From positions 1 through 64,000 of the forward strand of contig NZ_FCOK02000008.1 of NCBI RefSeq assembly GCF_001544555.2: a DNA stretch of 64,000 bases. The letters run 5' to 3'. The stretch's first letter is position 1. Each line of letters starts with the position of its first letter. The DNA is from Caballeronia udeis. GTDB taxonomy: Bacteria; Pseudomonadota; Gammaproteobacteria; Burkholderiales; Burkholderiaceae. Made by a program: the position numbers and the translations under genes. The notes below the pieces were generated by a model, which had not been told where the DNA came from, made no database searches, and saw only the letters and a list, made by a program, of their open reading frames with translations. Of this stretch, positions 1 to 8,380 are shown piece by piece.

Positions 1-327
1 GTCGACTCGTTGCCGACATCGGCGAATCAGGAAGATCACGTCTCCATGGCGACGTTCGCTGCCCGCAAGCTTGGCTATATAGCGGAGAACGTAGCGCATA
101 TTCTCGCTATCGAATTGCTCGCAGCGGCGCAAGGCGTGGACCTGCGTGCGCCGTATCAGACGAGTCCGCGCTTGCAGCCGGTCATGAAATCCATTCGCGC
201 GGATGTCGACCATTACGCGCTCGATCATTATTTCGCACCGGACATAGTGGCGGTGGCGAAGCAGGTAACAAGCGGAACGATTGCCGCGTTCTGCCCGCTG
301 CACTTCGCATCGGAAGGGGTGGCCTAA
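1..327 (+). CDS. hutH: Histidine ammonia-lyase, C-terminal part (cut by window edge)
   Basis: Open in frame from base 1 to a TAA at 325-327, so only the last ~108 residues are here. HutH deaminates L-histidine to urocanate, the first step of histidine degradation, in the cytoplasm. The fragment opens with the family motif SLPTSANQEDHVSM, followed by the helical C-terminal part (VLAIELLAAAQG near the middle, YFAPDI near the end). The MIO-forming Ala-Ser-Gly lies outside the window. It converges with a HutC-type repressor only 28 bp away rather than reading into hutU, so this may be a second copy or a rearranged hut locus. A related aromatic amino-acid lyase is possible but the motif fits HutH best. 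Confidence 0.85.
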   Translation, partial: VDSLPTSANQEDHVSMATFAARKLGYIAENVAHILAIELLAAAQGVDLRAPYQTSPRLQPVMKSIRADVDHYALDHYFAPDIVAVAKQVTSGTIAAFCPLHFASEGVA

Positions 328-355
328 GCTTGAACGTGTGAGACAGCAGCGGCGA

Positions 356-1117
356 TCAGCTTTGCCGCTGCATGTTGTCTGCGCTGAACCTGCATCCCAG
401 CCGATACCGCGTGCCCGGATGCACGAAGCGCGCGAACGTCACGGCCACGTGGTTCGCCCAGGTTCGCCGCACGAGCGTCAGGCACGGCTGGTCCGGACCA
501 ATTTCAAGCAGCTTCGCATCCGCACGCGAGGGCAGTACCGCGTCAACCACGTGCTCGACCTCGTGCGCCGGCACGGTATTGAACAGATACTCCGAGGGCC
601 GCACCGTCGCGAAATCCTGCTCGAGAAAATGCGGTGCCGCATCGGGGTTCACGTAACGGTCTTCAAGCTGCACCGGCACGCCGTTCTCGCGATGAACACA
701 CACCACATGAAATACCGACGCGCCAGGCGCTAACCCGAGCGCGGCGGACACGTCGCTGGCCGCCGCCTCGCGTGCGGCGTGCACGATCGCATAACCGTAC
801 TCGTGCCCGCGAGCGCGAATTTCATCGCCTATGTGCGCAATCATCAGCAGCGTCGACTGCGGTTTTTCTTCCGCAATAAACGTCCCCACGCCTGAGAAGC
901 GCGTCAACACACCTTGCTCCGTGAGTTCGCGCAGCGCGCGGTTGATCGTCATGCGCGAGACGCCCAGCTCGCCGACCAACGTCATCTCCGAGGGAATCCG
1001 GTCGCCGGGCCGCCATTCGCCAGAGAGAATGCGCGTGCGGATATGTTCCTTCACACGCTCGTAGCGCGCGAGCGGCGCGGTGGCGGATGCCGGGTTCGAA
1101 AGGCTGCTTGTATTCAT
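356..1117 (-). CDS. hutC: GntR-family, HutC-type transcriptional repressor
   Basis: Predicted cytoplasmic repressor of 253 residues. Residues about 18-85 form the winged helix of GntR proteins (the stretch DRIPSEMTLVGELGVSRMT is the HTH), and about 100-245 form a UTRA effector domain. The conserved LEDRYVNPDAAPHFLEQDF segment is typical of HutC, which binds urocanate. It is the last gene of the reverse-strand ABC operon (45 bp after the ATPase), so it probably controls that operon and perhaps the divergent oxygenase/oxidase/aminotransferase genes. Candidate operators are the GTATATAC sites at 4441 and 4551. The gene symbol is by family; effector identity is inference. Confidence 0.8.
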   Translation of the reverse strand: MNTSSLSNPASATAPLARYERVKEHIRTRILSGEWRPGDRIPSEMTLVGELGVSRMTINRALRELTEQGVLTRFSGVGTFIAEEKPQSTLLMIAHIGDEIRARGHEYGYAIVHAAREAAASDVSAALGLAPGASVFHVVCVHRENGVPVQLEDRYVNPDAAPHFLEQDFATVRPSEYLFNTVPAHEVEHVVDAVLPSRADAKLLEIGPDQPCLTLVRRTWANHVAVTFARFVHPGTRYRLGCRFSADNMQRQS

Positions 1118-1161
1118 GTCTCGCTCAGGTTCTGCTTATTTGCCGTTCTCATTTGCCGTTC

Positions 1162-2049
1162 TCAATGGCCCTCATATCCCGCTGGTTCGGTACTTGCATG
1201 AACTGCACTCGCCGGTGGTTCCTCACGCCGCGCCCAGAACGCGTTCCGGTCGAGATAGTTCTGCAGAAACTGTTTAAGCCTAGGCTGCTGCGCGCGGTGA
1301 AACACATCCTCGGGGGACCCTTGCGCCTCGATTTTGCCATGATCGATGAAGACAACGGTATCTGCGACTTGCGCCGCGAAGCCCATTTCATGCGTGACGA
1401 TCACCATCGTCATGCCGTCGTTCGCGAGGTTCTTCATCACCTGCAGCACTTCGCCGACCAGCTCCGGATCGAGCGCAGAAGTGGGTTCGTCGAAGAGCAT
1501 GATGTGCGGTTCCATCGCCAGCGCGCGAGCAATCGCCACCCGTTGCTGCTGCCCGCCGGACAGCCGCGCCGGATGATTGTTTGCACGCTCGGCGAGACCG
1601 ACCTTGTCGAGCATGGCCAGCGCCCGCTCGTGCGCTTCGGCCTTGGGCAGCTTGCGCACGCGCACCAGCGCCTCGGCCACGTTTTCAACGGCCGTCATGT
1701 GCGGCCACAGGTTGAACTGCTGGAACACCATGCCCACGTTGCGCCGCACGCGGTTGATCTCGGCTTGTGGCGCACGGACGCGCCGGCCGTTGCGGTCGGT
1801 GACATACCCGATCAATTCGCCTTCGATATAGATCTCGCCTTCGCTGTATTCCTCGAGGAACGCAAGCGAGCGCAGCAAGGTGCTTTTCCCCGAACCCGAT
1901 GGTCCGATGATGCAGGTCACTTCCGACTTGCGCACGGCGAGCGAGACGTCGTCGAGTACCTTCAGCGCGCCGAAATGCTTGCCGACATGCCGGGCGTCGA
2001 CAAGATATTCGGCAGGCGTTGACGTGTTGCCAGAATTCGGTTTCTTCAT
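1162..2049 (-). CDS. Polar amino-acid ABC transporter ATPase (HisP/GlnQ type)
   Basis: Energises uptake of a polar amino acid at the inner membrane with the two permeases upstream. Walker A is GPSGSGKST at residues 49-57, the ABC signature LSGGQQQR at 163-170, and Walker B with catalytic Glu (IMLFDEPT) at 183-190. An insertion at about 80-100 (YVTDRNGRR) is like that seen in HisP/OccP-type ATPases for basic or imidazole amino acids. The C-terminus has about 25 extra residues past the usual end ([12 protein letters not shown]...). It lies 49 bp after the second permease gene. Its place next to HutC and HutH suggests histidine or a related compound as substrate, which is inference. Confidence 0.92.
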   Translation of the reverse strand: MKKPNSGNTSTPAEYLVDARHVGKHFGALKVLDDVSLAVRKSEVTCIIGPSGSGKSTLLRSLAFLEEYSEGEIYIEGELIGYVTDRNGRRVRAPQAEINRVRRNVGMVFQQFNLWPHMTAVENVAEALVRVRKLPKAEAHERALAMLDKVGLAERANNHPARLSGGQQQRVAIARALAMEPHIMLFDEPTSALDPELVGEVLQVMKNLANDGMTMVIVTHEMGFAAQVADTVVFIDHGKIEAQGSPEDVFHRAQQPRLKQFLQNYLDRNAFWARREEPPASAVHASTEPAGYEGH

Positions 2050-2098
2050 GACGGGTTCTTTATGATTCAGCGCTCGGTTTGACGGGGCTAACGCGCGT

Positions 2099-2767
2099 TC
2101 ACCGCGTGAGGAAGCGGCCTACGCGGATCTCGACCCACTGTCCGGCTCGCGACGCCACTTCCACGAGCAGGAGATAACACGCGCACAGCGCAAGCAAGGT
2201 TTCGACGAACGCAAACCGCTCCGAACCAATACCGGTCAGCACGAACGTCAGCTCAGGCACGGTGACGACCGACAGCACGGCGGTTTCCTTGCTCAGCACA
2301 ATGATAAGGTTGGTCAGCGCCGGCACGATGATGACCAGCATCTGCGGCAACTGTACACGCATGATGACTTGCAGCCGCGTGAAACCCAGGCACTCGGCGG
2401 CTTCTATGTGACCGCGCGGCACCGACGTAAAGCCGGAGCGAAACGCTTCCGCGAAATACGCGCTGCCATAAAGCCCTAGTCCGACAATACCGGCCGTCAG
2501 TGGTTCAAGCGAAAGTCCAAGCGAAGGGCCGCCGTAATACAGCACGAAAAGCTGCACGAGAAACGGCGTTCCCCGGAACACTTCTATGTAAGCGCGCAAG
2601 AAACCGCGCACCCATTTGCCGCAGAAGATCTGCAGCAAGGCGATGGCGAAACCGATCACCATGCCGATCAGCACGCCGCCAATCCACACGGCGATGGTCG
2701 TCGCAAATCCTTCGGCGAGGGCGGGAAGGGAGTCGGTGAGAACGGTGGGGTCGAATTGGATCGCCAT
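2099..2767 (-). CDS. Amino-acid ABC transporter permease (HisM/GlnP type)
   Basis: Integral membrane permease of 222 residues, the normal length for the His/Glu/Gln family. It shows hydrophobic segments near residues 25-50, 60-85, 90-110 and 180-215. The EAA loop that docks to the ATPase is [19 protein letters not shown] at about residues 119-137. The gene follows the other permease by only 12 bp, which indicates co-translation and a heterodimeric channel. Confidence 0.9.
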   Translation of the reverse strand: MAIQFDPTVLTDSLPALAEGFATTIAVWIGGVLIGMVIGFAIALLQIFCGKWVRGFLRAYIEVFRGTPFLVQLFVLYYGGPSLGLSLEPLTAGIVGLGLYGSAYFAEAFRSGFTSVPRGHIEAAECLGFTRLQVIMRVQLPQMLVIIVPALTNLIIVLSKETAVLSVVTVPELTFVLTGIGSERFAFVETLLALCACYLLLVEVASRAGQWVEIRVGRFLTR

Positions 2768-2779
2768 GCTCGATGCCTC

Positions 2780-3430
2780 TTATGCCTGTTGCAAGCGGCG
2801 TTCAGCGCGATGCCCGGCCAGCGACAACGCCCCGTTGATCACCAGGTAGACGAGCCCGGCGGCCACATAGGCCTCGAGCGGCCGATACGTGCTGGCGGCA
2901 ATGTTCTGCGCGGTGCGCGTGATATCGGCGACACCGACCACTGAAATCAGCGACGACGCTTTCACCAGCATGACCATCTCGTTGACGAGCGAGGGCAGCG
3001 TCATGCGCAGCGCCTGAGGTACCTGGATGCGCAGCACGGCATGCAGCCGCGACAAACCAAGCAACTGCGCCGCTTCGAGTTGTCCATGCGGAATACCGAT
3101 GAATCCGCCGCGCAGGATCTCGGCAAGATAGGCGGCTTCGCATAACGAAACGGCGGCGGCAGCGGCCACGAGCGGCGGCACGTTGATGCCGATGAAGGGC
3201 AGGAAATAGTAGGTCAGCAGAAGCTGCACAAGCAACGGCACGCCGCGAAAGAAGCCGACATACGCGCCGCCCAGCTTGGAGACGATGCGGTTCTTCGAGA
3301 GCCGGGCGCTGCACACGGCGATCGCAACAATGAAGCCGGCCACGAGCCCCACGAGCGAAATCAGGACCGTGGCTTGCGCGGCCTTGATCAGGTAGGGAAG
3401 GGCATCCAGCAACGCGTGAAGGCTGAACAT
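2780..3430 (-). CDS. Amino-acid ABC transporter permease (HisQ type)
   Basis: First permease gene of the operon, 216 residues, with the EAA loop QLEAAQLLGLSRLHAVLRI at about residues 118-136 and a YVGFFRGVPLLVQLLL segment (about 56-72) typical of polar amino-acid permeases. It should pair with the 222-residue permease downstream. It is separated from the binding-protein gene by a 100 bp gap holding a strong stem-loop, which would let the binding protein be made in excess. Confidence 0.9.
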   Translation of the reverse strand: MFSLHALLDALPYLIKAAQATVLISLVGLVAGFIVAIAVCSARLSKNRIVSKLGGAYVGFFRGVPLLVQLLLTYYFLPFIGINVPPLVAAAAAVSLCEAAYLAEILRGGFIGIPHGQLEAAQLLGLSRLHAVLRIQVPQALRMTLPSLVNEMVMLVKASSLISVVGVADITRTAQNIAASTYRPLEAYVAAGLVYLVINGALSLAGHRAERRLQQA

Positions 3431-3447
3431 GGGCTGTCCGGCAAGGA

Positions 3448-3482
3448 GCAGGGCGCTTACTTAACTTACTTAAGCGCCCTGC
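3448..3482 (-). terminator. Stem-loop between binding-protein and permease genes
   Basis: Perfect 12-bp inverted repeat: GCAGGGCGCTTA (3448-3459) and its complement (3471-3482), with an 11-nt loop. There is no clear U-run, so it is more likely an mRNA-stabilising or partial-termination element than a full terminator. It lies just after the stop of the periplasmic binding-protein gene and before the permeases, the usual place for such an element in binding-protein transport operons. Confidence 0.65.
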
Positions 3483-3530
3483 AGTGCATCAATGGTTCAA
3501 AGGCTGGCTGATTCGATGGCAGTCAACCGT

Positions 3531-4358
3531 TCAGTAGTTGGGCGATGGCATGGTGGTGGGTGTGTCCATGGTTACGCCGAACCACTTCTTCTGCAGCGCG
3601 GCGAGACGGCCGTCGCTGTGCATCTTGACGATCGCCTGATTGATCGCGTCGATAAGCGGTTTGCTGTCCGCGTCCTTGCGGCCGAGATAAGCGAAATACA
3701 CCTTCGTGCCGAACGGCGGCTGGACGACTGCAAACGTGTCCGGACGCTGGCGCGCTACATACGCAATATTCGGCAGCGAGTTGCCCACGGCAACAATCCG
3801 TCCGGCGGCAAGATCCGCATAGGCCTGGTTGTTGTCGATGTATTCACGCACGCTCGTCTTGCCCGGCAGCGTGGCAACGTATTGCTTCAACTGGTCGAGT
3901 TGTGCGGAACCCTTGCCGCCACCGACTGCCTTGCCGGCAACGTCGGCATTGGTCTTGATGCTGGCGTCGTTCGCGCGCTTGAGCAGCGCGACCGTGCCGT
4001 CGGCAATCGGCAGGGTGAACTCATAACGTTCCATGCGCGCCTTGGTGATGGTCACCGGGCCGCTGACAATATCGAACTTGCCCGCTTCGAGTCCGGGCAG
4101 CACGCTCGGCCAGGGCAAGTCGATGGAGCGCACCTTCACACCCAGTTCCTTCGAGAGTTCGGCGAAGAAGTCCTTGTTGAAACCCTGTTGCTGGCCGTTT
4201 TCCAGGAAGTCGAACGGTGCGAACTGCATCTCGGTTCCGACCACCAGTTCACCCGCCTTCCTGACCTTCGCCAACTGGTCTTCAGCGTGCGCCGAAACCG
4301 CTGTCGCGACCAGCGCGGCCACGAGCAGACGACCCTTCCACTTCGAGAAAAAATTCAT
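3531..4358 (-). CDS. Periplasmic amino-acid binding protein of ABC transporter
   Basis: First gene of the ABC operon; captures the substrate in the periplasm. The start at 4358 (MNFFSKWKGR...) is preferred over an upstream one at 4454 because GGGGAG sits 8 nt ahead and a Sec signal peptide follows (LLVAALVATAVSAHA, cleavage about residue 22). The mature 275-residue precursor has the family-3 solute-binding fold: VVGTEMQFAPFDF near the N-terminus, FDIVSGPVTITKARMERYEF in the middle, and MHSDGRLAALQKKWFG near the end. The ligand cannot be named from sequence. Confidence 0.9.
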   Translation of the reverse strand: MNFFSKWKGRLLVAALVATAVSAHAEDQLAKVRKAGELVVGTEMQFAPFDFLENGQQQGFNKDFFAELSKELGVKVRSIDLPWPSVLPGLEAGKFDIVSGPVTITKARMERYEFTLPIADGTVALLKRANDASIKTNADVAGKAVGGGKGSAQLDQLKQYVATLPGKTSVREYIDNNQAYADLAAGRIVAVGNSLPNIAYVARQRPDTFAVVQPPFGTKVYFAYLGRKDADSKPLIDAINQAIVKMHSDGRLAALQKKWFGVTMDTPTTMPSPNY

Positions 4359-4801
4359 TGTTGAACTCCCCTGGTTAAAAGTGCACCCGGCTTGGGCAAA
4401 GTTGCGAGCCGGTGCGCCGACCTGCATGTGGTGCGGTTCAGTATATACCGTCAATTTGCGTTGCCAAGCGTGTCAAAAATACTTCTGACCGCTAGATTTC
4501 AAGGCTTACAGACTTCGCGAAAACGACGGGTTGCGCTCGGCTAATTGGCGGTATATACAGACACTTGATCTGGATTCCAGCAGGCGCTGGTGGCTTGTCC
4601 GCAGAGACTTGCGGCCGGATCGATGCATGGAACGCCAGGCGTGACAGGTCCCTTTCAGACCTTGCATGGCGGCGCGCAGTGAAACCATTTTTTGGGCCGG
4701 CCGCGCGTCTTGCGCCGGCTCGGCATGATGCCCGTTGAAGACGTGCAGCGGCTCGTTCGGTCCGCACGGTATAGACGGCAATGAAACTTCGGAGCACCTG
4801 G
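4359..4801. promoter_or_regulatory. Divergent control region with candidate HutC-type operators
   Basis: This 443-bp gap separates the reverse ABC operon from the forward oxygenase operon. Two exact GTATATAC palindromes lie at 4441-4448 and 4551-4558. Read toward a common orientation, both are contained in CGGTATATACnGA. A weaker third copy, ACGGTATAGACGG, lies at 4766-4778, about 24 nt before the oxygenase start. HutC proteins bind palindromes with a TGTATATACA-like core, so these are good candidates for binding of the HutC-type repressor at 356-1117. No gene is convincing inside the gap. Confidence 0.55.
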
Positions 4802-5779
4802 ATGACCTCGACTTCTCACATCCCCGTCGTCGATCTGGCGGCTGTTCGTGCGTTGGATCCCGCCGGCTTGCGCGAAGCCGCCGCCGCGATCCGCGACGCG
4901 TGCACGAGCATCGGTTTCTTTTACATCAGCAATCATGGCGTGCCGACGGAAGTGCTCGAAGGCGCGGTGAAGGCGGCGCGCGAATTCTTCGCTTATCCGG
5001 TGGAGGTGAAGCGGCGTGTTGCGGTGAATCATCGGCATCGCGGCTTCAATGCGTTAGGCGATGCCGTCATGTATCAGGCCACGAAGCCTGATTACAAGGA
5101 ATTTTTCAGCATAGGGCTGGAGTTGCCGGAAAACGATCCGAGCGTGCTGGCAGGTGAAGCGTTGCGCGGCCCGAACAACTGGCCTGATTTCATGCCTTCG
5201 CTGCAACCGGATCTTTATTCGTATTACGAAGCAATTGGCGCGTGCGGTGCGGATTTGCTGCGTGCGGTGGCGGTGAGCCTGGATATCGACGAAATGTTTT
5301 TCGTGAGCAAATACACGAAGCGCATGCAGCGCACGCAGATGGTCTATTACCCGCCGCAAGCGCCCAAGTCGGACGCGGATCAGTTCGGGGTCGCGCCGCA
5401 TACCGACTATGGGTGCATCACGCTGCTGTGGCAGGACAACGTGGGTGGTTTGCAGGTGAAGGAGCTTGCAACCGATAGCTGGATCGACGCGCCGCCCATT
5501 CCGGGAACGCTGGTGGTGAACGTGGGTGACCTGCTTGCGCGCTGGTCGAACGATCGCTTCCGTTCCACGTTGCATCGCGTGATCAATCGCTCGGGCCAGG
5601 AACGGTATTCGATCGCGACCTTCTACGATCCCACTTATGGCGCAAGCGTGGACCCGCGCGATCTCGGTCTTGAGGGCGTGCAACCCTTGTATGAACCGGT
5701 AGCTGCCGGCGACTACATCCTGGGGCGGATCAACGACTCCATGGGGTATAGAAAGAAGCAGAAAGAAGCGCGCGAATGA
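4802..5779 (+). CDS. 2-oxoglutarate/Fe(II)-dependent oxygenase, isopenicillin-N-synthase family
   Basis: Cytoplasmic non-haem iron oxygenase, 325 residues. The start at 4802 (MTSTSHIPVVDL) is chosen over 4781 because GGAG lies 7 nt ahead. The N-terminal DIOX_N domain contains GFFYISNHGVP. The double-stranded beta-helix supplies the iron triad His200 and Asp202 (APHTDYG) and His258 (STLHRV), and the Arg-x-Ser that holds 2-oxoglutarate (RYS at 268-270). The substrate is unknown. Its stop overlaps the start of the FAD oxidase (ATGA), and an aminotransferase follows, so the three probably act on one amino-acid-derived compound, perhaps the one imported by the divergent ABC system. Confidence 0.85.
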   Translation: MTSTSHIPVVDLAAVRALDPAGLREAAAAIRDACTSIGFFYISNHGVPTEVLEGAVKAAREFFAYPVEVKRRVAVNHRHRGFNALGDAVMYQATKPDYKEFFSIGLELPENDPSVLAGEALRGPNNWPDFMPSLQPDLYSYYEAIGACGADLLRAVAVSLDIDEMFFVSKYTKRMQRTQMVYYPPQAPKSDADQFGVAPHTDYGCITLLWQDNVGGLQVKELATDSWIDAPPIPGTLVVNVGDLLARWSNDRFRSTLHRVINRSGQERYSIATFYDPTYGASVDPRDLGLEGVQPLYEPVAAGDYILGRINDSMGYRKKQKEARE

Positions 5780-7182
5780 CTGAGCAAACAATGAAACCCA
5801 TCGTGCAAACGCTGATTGATGCACTCGGCGCCGGGTCCGTGCGTTTCGGCGATTCCATCGAACCACGTTATCTCGGCGACTGGAGCGGACGCTCGCCGGT
5901 GCCGCCTTTGGCGGTCGTGCTGCCGCGTTCGACCGACGAAGTCGCCACTGTGCTGCGCCTGTGCAATGAAGCACGTCAGAGCGTTGTGCCGCAGGGCGGC
6001 ATGACCGGACTGGCGGGCGGCGCCATTCCTTCCGGCGGCGATATCTGCCTGTCGCTCGAACGGCTGGTGGGCATCGAAGAGCTTGATCGTGCGGCGGCGA
6101 CCATGACGGTGCTCGCTGGTACCACCTTGCAGACCGTGCAGGATGCCGCGCAGGAAGCGGGGTTCGAATTTGCACTGGATCTGGGTGCCCGCGGCTCGTG
6201 TCAGATCGGCGGCAACCTTGCTACGAATGCGGGCGGCGTGCGCGTGCTGCAGTCCGGCACGGCTCGCGACCAGGTGCTCGGACTCGAAGCCGTGCTGGCC
6301 GACGGCAGCGTGCTCAGTTCAATGAACAAGATGGTCAAGAACAATACGGGCTACGACCTGCGCAACCTGTTTATCGGGTCGGAGGGAACGCTCGGGGTGA
6401 TCACGCGTGCGGTATTACGCCTGAAGCCACGCCGGGCCGCGCGCAATACCGCGCTGTGCGCACTGAAGGATTACGACGGTGCGGTTGCGTTGCTGCGCTC
6501 GCTGCAAGCCACGTTCGGCGATGAAATTGGCGCGTTCGAAATCATGTGGCCGGAGTTCTACGACTTTGGTGTCGGGCTGACACGCTCCCGGCGATCGCCG
6601 CTTGGCCAGGCGTATCCGCTTTACGCATTGATCGAACAGGCCGGGTTCTCGGACGATCACGGCGAACGGTTCGCAGCAGCACTCAGCGCACAGCTTGAGG
6701 CGGGCGTGGTGATGGATGCGGTGGTTGCACAGTCGCAGGCGGAGACTCAGGCGTTGTGGGCCATTCGCGAAGCAACGGCCGAGTTGCCGGTGAAGATGGA
6801 ACCGATCAATTTCGATGTGAGCTTGCCGATAGGCGAGATCGGTCATTTCGTCGATGCCTGCCGCAAGGACTTCGCTGCGCGCTGGCCGACGCATGATGGT
6901 TTGTACTTCGGCCACATCGGTGACTCGAACCTGCATGTCACGCTCGATGCGCGTTCGATTCCCGGCATCACGGTGGAAGAGGTCGACCACGCGTTGTACG
7001 GCATGGTTCGCGACTATGGCGGGTCAATATCGGCGGAACACGGCATTGGTTTGCTTAAGCGGCCGTTCCTGGGCTACTCGCGCAGTCCCGCTGAACTTGC
7101 CTGCATGCAGGCGATCAAGAATGCCCTCGATCCGCACGGCATCCTCAATCCCGGCAAGGTGCTGCCTGCCGCGGGCGATTAA
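5776..7182 (+). CDS. FAD-linked 2-hydroxyacid dehydrogenase (GlcD/D-LDH family)
   Basis: Flavoprotein of 468 residues expected to oxidise a D-2-hydroxyacid to the 2-oxo acid. The N-terminal PCMH-type FAD domain (about 40-220) carries VPQGGMTGLAGGAIPSGGD and GGNLATNAGGVRVLQSG. The C-terminal FAD-oxidase domain (about 225-465) contains FGHIGDSNLHVT and ends with HGILNPGKVL, all standard for this family. It overlaps the oxygenase gene by 4 bp. Beside an aminotransferase, a plausible role is interconversion of an amino acid, its 2-oxo acid and its 2-hydroxy acid (for histidine: imidazolepyruvate and imidazolelactate), but that is inference. Confidence 0.88.
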   Translation: MTEQTMKPIVQTLIDALGAGSVRFGDSIEPRYLGDWSGRSPVPPLAVVLPRSTDEVATVLRLCNEARQSVVPQGGMTGLAGGAIPSGGDICLSLERLVGIEELDRAAATMTVLAGTTLQTVQDAAQEAGFEFALDLGARGSCQIGGNLATNAGGVRVLQSGTARDQVLGLEAVLADGSVLSSMNKMVKNNTGYDLRNLFIGSEGTLGVITRAVLRLKPRRAARNTALCALKDYDGAVALLRSLQATFGDEIGAFEIMWPEFYDFGVGLTRSRRSPLGQAYPLYALIEQAGFSDDHGERFAAALSAQLEAGVVMDAVVAQSQAETQALWAIREATAELPVKMEPINFDVSLPIGEIGHFVDACRKDFAARWPTHDGLYFGHIGDSNLHVTLDARSIPGITVEEVDHALYGMVRDYGGSISAEHGIGLLKRPFLGYSRSPAELACMQAIKNALDPHGILNPGKVLPAAGD

Positions 7183-7208
7183 AACGCTCGAAACGAACAA
7201 GGAACTCA

Positions 7209-8333
7209 ATGAGCGTGACTGCTTTTATAGAAAGCCTGCGTGCTGAAGTACGCGGCCTGCCTGCTTATAACGCGGGGTTATCGGGAGAATTCGTGCGGGC
7301 ACGTTATGGCGTCCCGCATGTCGCCAAGCTCGGCAGCAATGAAAATCCAGGTGGCGCGAGCGCGGCCGTGCTTGCGCATCTTGCCCAGTCCACCACGACC
7401 GGCACGCTCGCGCTTTATCCCGATCCTTCATGCAGCGCGTTGCGCGCGCTGATTGCTGAACGGCTTGCAGTCGATCCCGGGCAGTTGTTGTTCGGCAATG
7501 GTTCCGAAGACTTGCTCGCTATTGCAGCGCATACGTTCCTCGCTCCCGGCGATGAAGTGATCACTGTGATCCCGTCGTTTGGCTTGCACATCATCTATCC
7601 GCAGAGTGTTGGCGCAAGGGTGGTCACCGTGCCGATGCGTGAGGACTTCGAATTCGACGTCGAGGCGCTCATTGCTGCCATTTCTCCGCGTACGCGCATG
7701 GTGATTATTAGCAATCCTAGTAATCCAGTTGGATGCGCGATGGACGCCGCTGAAATGCGCCGGCTATTGAGCGTGGTATCGCCGGAGACACTGGTGCTGT
7801 GGGACGAGGCCTATTTCGAATACGCCTCCGGTGACGACGGTTACCCGGACAGTCTCGCCGTGCTGCGTGAATCAGGCTTGCCGTGGCTGTTGCTGCGCAC
7901 CTTTTCGAAGGCTTATGGACTGGCGGCGCTGCGGGTGGGATACGGCGTGGCGTCGGCGCCGGAACTCGCGGGCCTGATGAACCGCGTGCGTACGCCATTC
8001 AATATCAACCAGATTGCGCAGCAGGCTGCGGCCGTGGCGTTTGGTGATCAGGCGCATGTTGCGGCTAGCGTGGGGGAGGCCCGCAAGGGGCGGGAGTGGA
8101 TGCGCGCGGTGTTACTCGGGCTCGGTGTGAAACCGGCGCGTTCGCGGGCGAATTTCCTGTTCTTCGATTGCAGGGAGGACGCGGCCAAGCTCGCGGGCCG
8201 GATGCTGGAAGACGGGGTGATTGTGAAGCCCTGGCGCGAGCCGGGTTATGAAACCTGCATGCGAGTGAGCATTGGCAGCGCTGCGGATAATGCGTTGTTT
8301 ATCGATTCGTTCGAGCGGCGACGGGGTGGGTGA
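7209..8333 (+). CDS. HisC-like class I/II aminotransferase
   Basis: PLP-dependent aminotransferase of 374 residues in the histidinol-phosphate aminotransferase group. Visible signatures are LGSNENPGG (41-49), ISNPSNPVG (167-175), the WDEAYFEY segment (198-205) and the Schiff-base lysine Lys234 in RTFSKAYGLAALR. It starts 26 bp after the FAD oxidase with AAGGAACTC as ribosome site. Since it sits in a catabolic operon and not with his genes, it more likely transaminates a free amino acid (histidine, phenylalanine or another aromatic one) than histidinol phosphate. Confidence 0.85.
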   Translation: MSVTAFIESLRAEVRGLPAYNAGLSGEFVRARYGVPHVAKLGSNENPGGASAAVLAHLAQSTTTGTLALYPDPSCSALRALIAERLAVDPGQLLFGNGSEDLLAIAAHTFLAPGDEVITVIPSFGLHIIYPQSVGARVVTVPMREDFEFDVEALIAAISPRTRMVIISNPSNPVGCAMDAAEMRRLLSVVSPETLVLWDEAYFEYASGDDGYPDSLAVLRESGLPWLLLRTFSKAYGLAALRVGYGVASAPELAGLMNRVRTPFNINQIAQQAAAVAFGDQAHVAASVGEARKGREWMRAVLLGLGVKPARSRANFLFFDCREDAAKLAGRMLEDGVIVKPWREPGYETCMRVSIGSAADNALFIDSFERRRGG

Positions 8334-8336
8334 TCG

Positions 8337-8374
8337 GTTCGCGCCGGTGACCAAGCGTGTTGACCGGCGCGAAC
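8337..8374. terminator. Bidirectional terminator hairpin between convergent genes
   Basis: Perfect 12-bp stem GTTCGCGCCGGT (8337-8348) pairing with 8363-8374, loop 14 nt. It occupies the 47-bp gap between the convergent aminotransferase and permease genes. Only a short A-rich stretch follows on the + strand, so it is a GC-rich stem with a weak tail. Confidence 0.65.
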
Positions 8375-8380
8375 GAAAAC

